From Deltaproteobacteria bacterium (GTDB lineage Bacteria > Myxococcota_A > UBA796 > GCA-2862545): a stretch of DNA of 64,000 bases. Shown here piece by piece: positions 26,749 through 34,419 of the stretch. How positions within the stretch are numbered: the stretch's first letter is position 1; every line of letters begins with the position of its first letter. The stretch covers positions 62,001 to 126,000 of the forward strand of contig SBGP01000103.1 of assembly GCA_006226595.1 (NCBI GenBank), written 5' to 3'. Position numbers and translations under genes: made by a program. The notes under the pieces were generated by a model that saw nothing but the letters and a program-made list of their open reading frames with translations, ran no database searches and was not told where the DNA came from.

Positions 26749-27419
26749 GCCTGCTTCGCGTCCATCGCGAGTGGGGCAACCGCGTGGCGGCGGAGTACCG
26801 CTCGGCCGCGATCACGGCGCGGGTGCTGCACGGCTGCATCGCCGTCGGCATGGCCCGAGAGCTGGTCGAGGTCGCCAGGCGCATCGTCGGTGACGAGCTC
26901 GACCACGCCGAGCTGTGCGCCCAATGCCTCGCCGATCTCGGCGGGGGCGACGCGCCGCCTCCGCTGGAGTTCGCGCAGCTCGCAGGCACCCGCTCCGAGG
27001 ACGGCTTCGTCGCCGATCTCGTCGACGAGGTGCTCCGCAGCTTCTGTCTCGGCGAGACCTTCGCCGTGCCGCTGTTCGCCGAGATGCGCAAGGGCACCAC
27101 CCATCCGGCGGCCGAGCCCGTGCTCACCCGGGTGCTGCGCGACGAGGCGATTCACCGTCAGTTCGGCTGGGACGCGCTCGATGCGCTGCTCGAGCTCGAT
27201 GACGAGGGCGTTCGTTCGCGAGCCGCCCGAGGGCTGCCGGCGATGATCGAGGGCTACTACCGGGCCTACGGCGCACACGCGGACGGCCCGTCGATTTCCG
27301 CGGAAGAGCGGAGCATGGGGCTCATGGACGGCGCGACCTACGCCGCGGTGTACGAGGAGACGCTCACCAGGACGATTCGACCGTGGTTTGCGCGCCGCGG
27401 CATCGAGGTGCCCGCATGA
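26745..27419 (+). CDS. Ferritin-like (di-iron carboxylate fold) protein
   Basis: A 224-residue all-helical protein with two E-x-x-H pairs, GDELDHAELC (about 47) and RDEAIHRQFGW (about 134). It also has isolated glutamates in the intervening helices (AAEYRSAA, LGETFAVPLFAEM), the pattern of a ferritin-like di-iron four-helix bundle. Such proteins include oxygenases, rubrerythrin-like proteins and docking factors; the substrate is unknown. It starts with a GTG overlapping the lipoprotein stop and ends in an ATGA overlap with tyrA. Confidence 0.65.
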   Translation: MSLLRVHREWGNRVAAEYRSAAITARVLHGCIAVGMARELVEVARRIVGDELDHAELCAQCLADLGGGDAPPPLEFAQLAGTRSEDGFVADLVDEVLRSFCLGETFAVPLFAEMRKGTTHPAAEPVLTRVLRDEAIHRQFGWDALDALLELDDEGVRSRAARGLPAMIEGYYRAYGAHADGPSISAEERSMGLMDGATYAAVYEETLTRTIRPWFARRGIEVPA

Positions 27420-28537
27420 GCGAGCTCGAGCGGCTGCGCGGTGAGCTCGATCAGCTCGATCGGGAGCTGATTGCGCTCGCGAAGCGCCGCATGGACACTG
27501 TCCGCGCCATCGGCGAGCACAAGAAGGGCACCGACGCACCGCTGTTCCACCGGGACCGGGAGCGCGCGGTCTTCGAGCGCGCCCGCCGCAACGCCCGCGA
27601 GGCCGGCCTGCCCGAGGAACTCGGCGAGAAGCTGCTGCACGCCCTGGTCGAGGCCTCGCACGACGCCCAGGAAGGCATTGCGGGGGATCTGGCTCCCGAG
27701 GGCGAGCGACGGCGCTTCCTGCTGGTCGGCGGCGGCGGCGAGATGGGGCGCCTGCTCGGCCGGCTCCTCGGCGCACGCGGGCACGCCGTGGACACCTACG
27801 AGCTCGGGGATTCGCGCACGCCGGCCGAGGCCATGGCCCCCGCCGAGGTCGTGGTCCTCGCGGTGAGCATGCACGCGGCGGTCGCCGTGGCGCGCGAGTG
27901 GGCCGAAGCCGCGCCGGAGCACGTCCTGCTCTGCGACATCAACTCGCTCAAGCAGCAGATCTGCGAGGTCCTCGCCGCCCATGCTCGCTGCGAGGTCGTC
28001 GGGCTGCACCCGATGTTCGGCCCGACGGTGGGAAGCCTGCGGCGGCAGAAGGTGGTGGTGTGCCCGGTTCGTCCGGGACCACGGGTCGACGGCCTGCTCA
28101 CCGAGCTCGGTCGCATGGGAGCGGAGCTCGTGCACGCGAGCCCCGAGGAGCACGACCGCATGATGGCCATCGTGCAGGTGCTCGTGCACTACCGGACCCT
28201 CGCGATGGGCGAGGCGCTGCGCCTTGCCGGTGTGCCCATCGCGGACACCCTGGCGTTTACCTCGCCGATCTACCGGCTCGAGCTCGCGGTGGTCGGGCGC
28301 CTGTTCGCACAGGATGCGGACCTGTACGCGACCATCGAGATGAGCAATCCCCAGGGCGACACCGTGCGTCGCCTGTTCCGCGATGCCGCCGCCTCGGTCG
28401 AGGCCGCCGTCGCGAGCGGGGACCGGGACGCCTTCCGCGCGCTGTTCACCCGCGTGTCCGAGTACATGGGCGACTTCGGCGACGAGGCGCTGCGCCTCTC
28501 CGACCACCTCATCGACACGCTCGTCGCTCGGCCCTAG
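27416..28537 (+). CDS. tyrA: Bifunctional chorismate mutase/prephenate dehydrogenase (T-protein)
   Basis: This 373-residue enzyme makes 4-hydroxyphenylpyruvate for tyrosine synthesis. Residues 1-85 are an AroQ-class chorismate mutase (ELDQLDRELIALAKRRM, VRAIGEHKK). Residues about 98-373 are a prephenate dehydrogenase with Rossmann loop VGGGGEMGRLLGRLL, the GLHPMFGPT substrate loop and SPEEHDRMMAIVQ, in which the His corresponds to the catalytic region. The domain order matches the enterobacterial TyrA. It is coupled to the ferritin-like gene by ATGA. Confidence 0.92.
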   Translation: MSELERLRGELDQLDRELIALAKRRMDTVRAIGEHKKGTDAPLFHRDRERAVFERARRNAREAGLPEELGEKLLHALVEASHDAQEGIAGDLAPEGERRRFLLVGGGGEMGRLLGRLLGARGHAVDTYELGDSRTPAEAMAPAEVVVLAVSMHAAVAVAREWAEAAPEHVLLCDINSLKQQICEVLAAHARCEVVGLHPMFGPTVGSLRRQKVVVCPVRPGPRVDGLLTELGRMGAELVHASPEEHDRMMAIVQVLVHYRTLAMGEALRLAGVPIADTLAFTSPIYRLELAVVGRLFAQDADLYATIEMSNPQGDTVRRLFRDAAASVEAAVASGDRDAFRALFTRVSEYMGDFGDEALRLSDHLIDTLVARP

Positions 28538-28594
28538 GCCGCGTCGGACAGGGCGCCGCAAAGCGGTTATCCCGCCGGGTCCGCTGGAGTCTCG

Positions 28595-29935
28595 ATGCCC
28601 TGGATCCTACTTCTCCTCTCCGCTGGTGCCTTCGGCGTGCTCGGCTGGCGCGCCTGGGACGGACACCTCGGCCTGGCCGCACTCGGCGCGCTGCTCGTGT
28701 CCGGCGGGCTGTACTTCGCGGGTCGCCGTGGCATCGAGCCGCAGGTGCGCAAGCGCATCGACATGCTCGCGAAGGTCCTATTCACCGTGGTCGGCATGAT
28801 GGCGTTGCTGCGGCATCCCATCGCCATCGAGGCCGCCGACGGTACGAAGACGGATCTGCCGCTGTACGAGGCCATCAGCGCCTACATCACCGAGGTCGAT
28901 CCGCGGACCTTCGTGATGTTCGCCCTCGTGGCGATGGCCGTGAAGTTCATCGGCGTGATCAGCTCGGCCTACGCCTGGCACCTGCTGCTGGTCGGACAGG
29001 GCATCCGCTATCCGTTCTGGTCCAAGATCTTCACCGCGTTCCTCATCGGTCGGTTCATCGGCACGTTCATGCCGTCGACCATCGGCCTCGACGGCTACAC
29101 GCTGTACGAGGCGGGCCGGTACTCGAATGAGTGGACGCGCGCGATCACCGCGAAGACACTCGAGAAGTTCATCGGCATCACCGGTCTGTTCCTGGGCATG
29201 GTGCTCACGATGCCGTTTGGCTACAGCGTCATCGTCGAGGTGACCACCAAGCTCGAGGTGCCGGATGCGGCGCCCATGCTGGCTGGCGCCATCCTCGCGG
29301 TGGCGGGCGGCGTGAGTGCGGTCGTCGTCGTCGGTCTGGTGTGGCCCGTAGTCATCCAGAGCCTGATGGGCGTTGCCAAGCGCATCCTCGGCGTGCTCAT
29401 GGTGGGGCCGCTAGCGAAGATCAGCGACAAGGTGCTCGGCCTCGCCGACAACTTCACGAACGCCGTCGGCGCCTACCACGGCAAGGTCGGCCTGCTCATG
29501 GCCGCGCTGCTCTCGAAGTTCGTGACCCACTTCACGACCTTCGTCGTCTACTACTTCACGGGGCTCGCCATCGGTGTGGTGGGCATGCACTTCTGGCCAG
29601 TCGTGTTCGGCAGCAGCATCCAGGTGCTCGCCACGCTGCTCTCGCCCACCATCGCGGGAGAGGGCGCGCGCGAGGCCTTCCAGGCGCTGCTGCTCTCGAA
29701 CCAGTACGGCGGCGTGGCCCAGGCCGTGCTCGCGGGCGCGCTCGGCTTCATCGCCGCTGAGGCCGCGACCCTGTGGGGCGGCGTGTTCCTGTGGACGCGG
29801 ACGCCCGGCTGGCGACCTGCCTTCGCGACCGTCGACGACGTCCAGGTCGACTACAGCTGGATCGGAGAGGACGACGCGGGCTTCGATGCCGAGGCCATCC
29901 AGCAGCGCACCCGTGAGGCGCGCCAGTCCTCCTAG
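28595..29935 (+). CDS. Polytopic membrane protein of the LPG-synthase/AglD flippase-like family
   Basis: A 446-residue integral membrane protein with about nine hydrophobic segments. The region from about 105 to 390 resembles the lysylphosphatidylglycerol synthase transmembrane (UPF0104) family: FLIGRFIGTFMPSTIGLDGY, the EKFIGITGLFLG segment and SPTIAGEGAREAFQ. Members act as lipid or glycolipid flippases or as membrane parts of synthases. No fused aminoacyl-transferase domain is present, so the substrate is unknown. The hydrophilic C-terminus is acidic. Confidence 0.7.
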   Translation: MPWILLLLSAGAFGVLGWRAWDGHLGLAALGALLVSGGLYFAGRRGIEPQVRKRIDMLAKVLFTVVGMMALLRHPIAIEAADGTKTDLPLYEAISAYITEVDPRTFVMFALVAMAVKFIGVISSAYAWHLLLVGQGIRYPFWSKIFTAFLIGRFIGTFMPSTIGLDGYTLYEAGRYSNEWTRAITAKTLEKFIGITGLFLGMVLTMPFGYSVIVEVTTKLEVPDAAPMLAGAILAVAGGVSAVVVVGLVWPVVIQSLMGVAKRILGVLMVGPLAKISDKVLGLADNFTNAVGAYHGKVGLLMAALLSKFVTHFTTFVVYYFTGLAIGVVGMHFWPVVFGSSIQVLATLLSPTIAGEGAREAFQALLLSNQYGGVAQAVLAGALGFIAAEAATLWGGVFLWTRTPGWRPAFATVDDVQVDYSWIGEDDAGFDAEAIQQRTREARQSS

Positions 29936-29983
29936 GCCGCTCCGCGCTCCGTCGCGTCGCTCGCGACCCGCCCTCCGCGCGTT

Positions 29984-30003
29984 CGCATACGAATTCGTAT
30001 GCG
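29984..30003. promoter_or_regulatory. Perfect 20-base palindrome, operator-like, upstream of alkB
   Basis: CGCATACGAA followed directly by its reverse complement. The centre lies 44 bases upstream of the centre of a second related palindrome at 30028-30047, about four helical turns. The length and symmetry suit a TetR-type dimer site. Confidence 0.6.
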
Positions 30004-30027
30004 TTCTCGGGAGTGGGCGCTATGATT

Positions 30028-30047
30028 CACATACCGATTCGTATGTG
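30028..30047. promoter_or_regulatory. Second, imperfect operator-like palindrome upstream of alkB
   Basis: CACATACCGA followed by TTCGTATGTG: eight of ten base pairs are symmetric, and the core ATAC-N4-GTAT is shared with the upstream palindrome. It lies seven bases before the alkB start codon, so a bound repressor would also block translation initiation. A TATGAT that could serve as a -10 box (30021-30026) lies just upstream. Confidence 0.55.
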
Positions 30048-30054
30048 AGGCCTC

Positions 30055-31119
30055 ATGACCCCCCGCGCGCTGCTTCATGGACTGTCTCTGGCTCTGCCGC
30101 TGTTCACGCTGCTCTACGTGGGCACGGGGCCGCACCGCGGTCCGGCGATTCCGCTGCTCGCGAGCGGGGTGATCCTGCTCTCGGTCGCCTTGGACCGGGT
30201 GGCGTCCCCCGAGCGGCGCCCACCGCACAGCGACGCGCCGACCTGGGTGTTCGACGGCGCCCTGTACGTGCACGTCGTGGTGCAGCTGTGCAATGTGATC
30301 ACCCTCGCGCGCTTCGCGGCCGCGGGGCCCTCGGCGGGCGATCTCGTCGTCGGCATCGTGCTCGTCGGCGCCTCGTCCGGCTACTCGGCGATCGTGGTCG
30401 CGCACGAGCTCATCCATCGACGCAGCAAGCGCATGCAGCTGCTGGGGCGGCTGCTGCTCACCACCGTGCTCTACGAGCATTTCTACACGGAGCACATCCG
30501 CGGACACCACGTGCGCATCGGGACCGACGAGGACCCGGCGACCGCGCGCTACGGCGAGCGGCTGTGGCCGTTCGTGCTCCGCACCGTCCCCGCCCAGTTC
30601 CGCAGCGCATGGCGCCTCGAGGCGAAGCGAGTGGGGGACGCGGAGATGGGGCTGTTCGACCGTCGCATCCTCCGCTCGCGCGTGCTTCGCGGCTTCGTGA
30701 CGCAGTGGACGGTGGTGGGGCTGCTCGCCGCGGGACTCGGGCTCGTGCCGGCGCTCGCGTACGTTCTGCAGGCGGCCATCGCTGTGCTCCTGCTCGAGGC
30801 CGTGAACTACGTGGAGCACTGGGGCCTGCGGCGACAGGCCAAGCGCGTAAGCACGGTGGATTCCTGGGACTCGGAGAGCTGGTTCACGTACTACACGCTG
30901 GTTGGCCTCTCGCGGCACGCGGATCACCACGCGAATGCTTCGCGCCCGTACCAGCTGCTGCGCCACTTCGAGGAGAGTCCGAAGATGCCCTACGGCTACT
31001 GGGGCATGGTGGTGCAGGCGCTCGTCTGGGACCGGCCGCTCATCGCGCGACTCGACGCCGAGCTTCGCGCGCGTGGTCTCGGCCCCTACCAGGGCGACCC
31101 CGGGCCCGCCGGGGTGTAG
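30055..31119 (+). CDS. alkB: AlkB-family membrane di-iron alkane/fatty-acid hydroxylase
   Basis: A 354-residue integral membrane monooxygenase with the histidine boxes that bind the di-iron centre: HELIHRRSK (about 117), EHIRGHHVRIGTDEDP (about 145), NYVEHWGL (about 250) and SRHADHHA (about 287). Six or so transmembrane segments surround them. AlkB enzymes oxidise the terminal methyl of alkanes or lipids and need a rubredoxin, which is not encoded nearby. The two palindromes upstream suggest repression by a TetR-type protein. Substrate range cannot be read from the sequence. Confidence 0.85.
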   Translation: MTPRALLHGLSLALPLFTLLYVGTGPHRGPAIPLLASGVILLSVALDRVASPERRPPHSDAPTWVFDGALYVHVVVQLCNVITLARFAAAGPSAGDLVVGIVLVGASSGYSAIVVAHELIHRRSKRMQLLGRLLLTTVLYEHFYTEHIRGHHVRIGTDEDPATARYGERLWPFVLRTVPAQFRSAWRLEAKRVGDAEMGLFDRRILRSRVLRGFVTQWTVVGLLAAGLGLVPALAYVLQAAIAVLLLEAVNYVEHWGLRRQAKRVSTVDSWDSESWFTYYTLVGLSRHADHHANASRPYQLLRHFEESPKMPYGYWGMVVQALVWDRPLIARLDAELRARGLGPYQGDPGPAGV

Positions 31120-31139
31120 GCTGCGCGCGGAGGTTCTCG

Positions 31140-31736
31140 ATGCGCGCTGTCCTGCTCACTCTGTTGCTCGTTGCCTGTGGCCCGAAGGCGCCGGCTCCCG
31201 TGGCCGCGGCCGAAGAGGTTGCACCGGTGGAGGCCGCCGGAGAGTCCGAGAAGGTCGAGCCTGCCGCGATGGCCGAGACGGCGCCCACCCCGTTCACCGC
31301 CGACCAGATCCGGGAAGGTTGCCCGCCGGGGCGTCGCATCCTCATGCGCCTGTCCAAGGAAGGCTCCGTGATGTGGCAGGAGACGCTGTTCGTGGGCGGT
31401 GACGAGATCACGGCCGAGATGCGGGGGCACCTGTGGCCCGAGGGCACCGAGCCCAGCGAGACCATCGCGTCCACCGAGAGCTGGGAGGTGCTTCGCGATC
31501 ACGCCGCGTTCCCAAAGGACCGCACGACCATCACCGCGGACGTGGCGGTGCGCGTGCCCGCCGGAGACTTCACGACCACTCGCTACGACGTCGTCGACGA
31601 CGAGGGGCTGATCCAGCACTTCTTCTTCGCGACCGAGCTGCCGGGGCCGCCGGTGAAGGCGGTGTTCAACGATGCGGCGGGCGAGACGGTGATGGAGATG
31701 GTCGAGAACGGCATCGTCGAACTTTCCGAGGAATAG
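31140..31736 (+). CDS. Lipoprotein of unknown function downstream of alkB
   Basis: A 198-residue protein with a short lipoprotein signal (MRAVLLTLLLVAC, lipobox Cys13) and an Ala/Glu/Pro-rich spacer. A beta-rich C-terminal domain of about 150 residues follows (VAVRVPAGDFTTTRYDVVDDEG, FFFATELPGPPVK). It lies 20 bases after alkB with GGAGG seven bases before the ATG, so it is probably co-transcribed. No family is recognised. Confidence 0.6.
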   Translation: MRAVLLTLLLVACGPKAPAPVAAAEEVAPVEAAGESEKVEPAAMAETAPTPFTADQIREGCPPGRRILMRLSKEGSVMWQETLFVGGDEITAEMRGHLWPEGTEPSETIASTESWEVLRDHAAFPKDRTTITADVAVRVPAGDFTTTRYDVVDDEGLIQHFFFATELPGPPVKAVFNDAAGETVMEMVENGIVELSEE

Positions 31737-31815
31737 GGGAACCTCGTCGCGGCTGGTGCGTGTAGGAGGGCATGAACGTCTCTCACCACGCGCCGCGCAC
31801 ATGAGGAGCAAGCCC

Positions 31816-32343
31816 GTGAGTCGCGGCAATCCGCGCATCGACGCTGCCTTGCTCGCCGATCCCGCGGAGCGGCGTGCGCTCGTGCTGCGTGAGGGGCCTC
31901 GGGTCCTCGCGCTGTGCCAGCGGCTCGCGGCGGACCCCGAGGATGCGTTCCAGGAGGTCTGGGCACGGGTGTTTGCCCACATCGACCGCTTCGACCCGGA
32001 CGGACCGGCGAGCATCGGGACCTGGATCCGCACCATCGCACACCGCATGCTGGTCGACCGGCATCGGCGCGGCGCGGTTCGCGGCGCGGTCCTGCCGTTC
32101 ACCGAGCAGCCCGGTGATCTCGCGCCGGTCGACGAGGTGCTCGCCCGTCGTCAGCGCAAGCAGGCGCTCGATCGCGCACTCGCCCAGCTTCCCGAGGACC
32201 AGCGCCGGGTGGTGGTCTCGCATCATCTCGGCGGCCTGTCGCTGCAGGACATCGCCGAGGCCGAGGCGGTGCCGCTGGGAACCGTGAAGTCGCGACTGCA
32301 CCGCGGTCGTGCGCGGCTCGCCGAGCTGCTGGAGGACACATGA
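31816..32343 (+). CDS. ECF-type RNA polymerase sigma factor
   Basis: A 175-residue sigma-70-family protein. Region 2 is visible in EDAFQEVWARVFAHIDRFD and WIRTIAHRMLVDRHRRG, and region 4 in LPEDQRRVVVSHHLGGLSLQDIA followed by VPLGTVKSRLHRGRARL, the helix-turn-helix that reads the -35 element. I selected the GTG at 31816 because GAGGAG lies seven bases upstream; an ATG five codons earlier is possible. Its stop overlaps the start of the next gene, which fits an anti-sigma factor. Confidence 0.85.
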   Translation: MSRGNPRIDAALLADPAERRALVLREGPRVLALCQRLAADPEDAFQEVWARVFAHIDRFDPDGPASIGTWIRTIAHRMLVDRHRRGAVRGAVLPFTEQPGDLAPVDEVLARRQRKQALDRALAQLPEDQRRVVVSHHLGGLSLQDIAEAEAVPLGTVKSRLHRGRARLAELLEDT

Positions 32344-33410
32344 ACATCGAGGAGCAGCTCTCGCGCCTGCTCTCTGGTGACCTCGACGAGGCCGAGGCCA
32401 CCGCGCTTCGCGCCCGCATCGCCACCGAGCCCCAGGTCGCCGAGGCGTGGCGACGCATGCGCGATCTGGGCGCGGAGCTCGACGCCCTGCCGCTGCCTCG
32501 GCTTCCCGCTGCGCTGGTCGACACGGTCGTGGCCAGTCCAGGACGCCGGCGGTCTCCGATGTGGGGGGCGGTCGCCATCGCGGCCGCCGCGCTCCTCGTC
32601 CTGCCGTGGCTGCGCACGCCCACCCCGACGCGCATCACCCTGTCGCCCGGATCGCACCTGATCGACGGCAACGCGCTCGTCAGCGTGGGCGACGACACCG
32701 TGACCATCGATGGGCGCGCTCGACTCGAGCTCGCCGAGGAGGAACCCATGAAGTTGGCCGTTGCCGGCGCTGCTGCCGGCGCGCTGCTCACCGTGGCCGT
32801 GTACGAGGGTAGTGCGCGCATCGCCGGGCCTTCCGGCGAGGTCCAGCTCGCGGCTGGCGAGGACTGGCAGGCGCCGCCACCCACCGCGGTGAAGCGCGTC
32901 GTGCACGGGGGAGCGCCCTCGGGACCCGTCGTCTCCGTGGCCACGCTGGACGAGTGCAAGCAGTCGGTGGACGAGCTCTCGGCGGGCCTCGAGCAGGCGC
33001 AGATGGAGGCGGCCTTCCTTCGCGGACAGCTCGCCACCCACGAAGGAGACCCGGTACCGTGGCCCGCCGACGTGCCCGAGGCCTTGCTCCCCGACAACCT
33101 CGAGGCCGCGTTCGTCGATGCCTTCGAGGGAATCGGCGCCATCGTGTCCATGGACTGCGAGGAGTACCCGTGCATCGTCGTCGTCGACGAGGGTGCCGAG
33201 CCGGTGCCGGATGCCTGGAAGCAGGCTCTCGAGAAGATCGAGGGCCAGGTCGGCGACGTGAACGCGATGGTCGGGCGCGCCGAGACCGACGGCGACGACG
33301 GCGCACACACCCTCGGCGCCTATGCGATCTCCGCCGCCACGGGAGAGCCGCCGGGGCCGCGCACGCGCTTCCGCCTGGATCAGGCGATGCAGGACTTCGG
33401 GCACGAATAG
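32340..33410 (+). CDS. Transmembrane anti-sigma factor
   Basis: A 356-residue protein coupled to the ECF sigma gene (ATGA). The N-terminal 60 residues are helical and sigma-binding in appearance, without a zinc HxxxCxxC motif. One transmembrane helix follows (about 75-92). The outside part begins with a FecR-like beta region (about 98-175) and continues into a coiled segment and a C-terminal domain with a Cys pair (MDCEEYPCIVVV). The role is inferred from position and topology; the signal is unknown. Confidence 0.7.
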   Translation: MNIEEQLSRLLSGDLDEAEATALRARIATEPQVAEAWRRMRDLGAELDALPLPRLPAALVDTVVASPGRRRSPMWGAVAIAAAALLVLPWLRTPTPTRITLSPGSHLIDGNALVSVGDDTVTIDGRARLELAEEEPMKLAVAGAAAGALLTVAVYEGSARIAGPSGEVQLAAGEDWQAPPPTAVKRVVHGGAPSGPVVSVATLDECKQSVDELSAGLEQAQMEAAFLRGQLATHEGDPVPWPADVPEALLPDNLEAAFVDAFEGIGAIVSMDCEEYPCIVVVDEGAEPVPDAWKQALEKIEGQVGDVNAMVGRAETDGDDGAHTLGAYAISAATGEPPGPRTRFRLDQAMQDFGHE

Positions 33411-33462
33411 CGGATCTGTGCCGCCGGATGCGGTATGACACGCGTCCGCACAGGAGCGAACC

Positions 33463-33981
33463 ATGGCAAACCCCATCGCCGTCTTCGACACCAGCAAGGG
33501 CACCTTCAAGGCCGAGATCTTCCTCGCCGAGATGCCCATCACCGCCCAGAACTTCATCGATCTGGTCAACGACGGCTTCTACAACGGCATCCACTTCCAC
33601 CGCGTGATTCCGGGCTTCATGTGCCAGTTCGGCTGTGACTACGCCCGTCAGTACGGTCATCCGCGGAGCGGTACCGGCTCCAGCCCGCGCGGCAACGTGC
33701 AGGACGAGCACCTCGAGAACGCCAAGTTCAGCAACGAGCCGGGCACGCTGTCGATGGCGAACACCGGTCGCCCGAACTCCGGCGGCGCGCAGTTCTTCAT
33801 CAACACCGCGCACAACTCCTTCCTCGACTGGTGGGACCGCTCCACGCCGTCCAAGCACCCGGTCTTCGGACGCGTCACCGAGGGCATGGACGTGATCAAG
33901 GCGATCGAGGGCGTCGGCTCCCGTGGTGGTCAGACCAGCGAAGCCGTGAAGATGAACTCGGTCACCATCGTTCAGGGCTGA
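33463..33981 (+). CDS. Cyclophilin-type peptidyl-prolyl isomerase
   Basis: A 172-residue single-domain cyclophilin without a signal peptide, hence cytoplasmic. The active-site segments are present: FHRVIPGFMCQFGC, GTLSMANTGRPNSGGAQFFI and the HPVFGRVTEGMDVI end. Bacterial PpiB proteins of this length catalyse cis-trans isomerisation of Xaa-Pro bonds. The gene stands alone with an ordinary ribosome site. Confidence 0.92.
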   Translation: MANPIAVFDTSKGTFKAEIFLAEMPITAQNFIDLVNDGFYNGIHFHRVIPGFMCQFGCDYARQYGHPRSGTGSSPRGNVQDEHLENAKFSNEPGTLSMANTGRPNSGGAQFFINTAHNSFLDWWDRSTPSKHPVFGRVTEGMDVIKAIEGVGSRGGQTSEAVKMNSVTIVQG

Positions 33982-33994
33982 TCGACGTTCGCCG

Positions 33995-34025
33995 AGGCCC
34001 TGGGGACCGCGCGTCTCCGGGGCCT
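33995..34025. terminator. Hairpin between convergent cyclophilin and hotdog genes
   Basis: AGGCCC (33995-34000) pairs with GGGCCT (34020-34025), and a nearly complete inner stem GGGGA/TCTCC extends it. There is no T run on either strand, so this is a GC-rich stem rather than a classic intrinsic terminator. Its position between two converging 3' ends supports a terminating role for both. Confidence 0.4.
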
Positions 34026-34032
34026 TCGTGCG

Positions 34033-34419
34033 TCAGCCGTCGAGGACGTGCCGGTCGAGGACGAAGGTGGTCAGCGTCCCCGTGAGCACGAGGCGGTCGC
34101 CGACCCGGGCCTCGACCTCGACCACGCGCTTTTTTCCCTTCGTCTCGCGCACGCTTGCCGTGGCGAGGACGACCTCGCCGACCCGGACCGGCGCGACGAA
34201 GCGCGTCTCCGCGCTGCCGAGCACCACGTGGGGGTCGTTCACGGCGAGCATCGCCGCGTAGTCCGCGAGTCCGAAGACGAAGCCACCGTGCACGAGTCCG
34301 CGGGAGTCGGCGGCCATCTCGGGGAGGGTGGTGAAGCGGGCGCTCGCGAATCCGGGGCGGAGCTCGACGGGCTCGCCGCAGAGGCGCGGGTCGATGCCAA
34401 GGTGCGTGTTCGGCGTCAC
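34033..34419 (-). CDS. Hotdog-fold (PaaI-like) thioesterase
   Basis: A 128-residue protein with the hotdog pattern SRGLVHGGFVFGLADYAAMLA followed by beta strands (ETRFVAPVRVGEVVLATASV, KRVVEVEARVGDRLVLTG). The HGGFVFGLAD helix corresponds to the acyl-thioester binding region. It probably hydrolyses an acyl- or aryl-CoA; the substrate is unknown. The GTG start overlaps the stop of the sulfatase-like gene. Confidence 0.75.
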   Translation of the reverse strand: MTPNTHLGIDPRLCGEPVELRPGFASARFTTLPEMAADSRGLVHGGFVFGLADYAAMLAVNDPHVVLGSAETRFVAPVRVGEVVLATASVRETKGKKRVVEVEARVGDRLVLTGTLTTFVLDRHVLDG

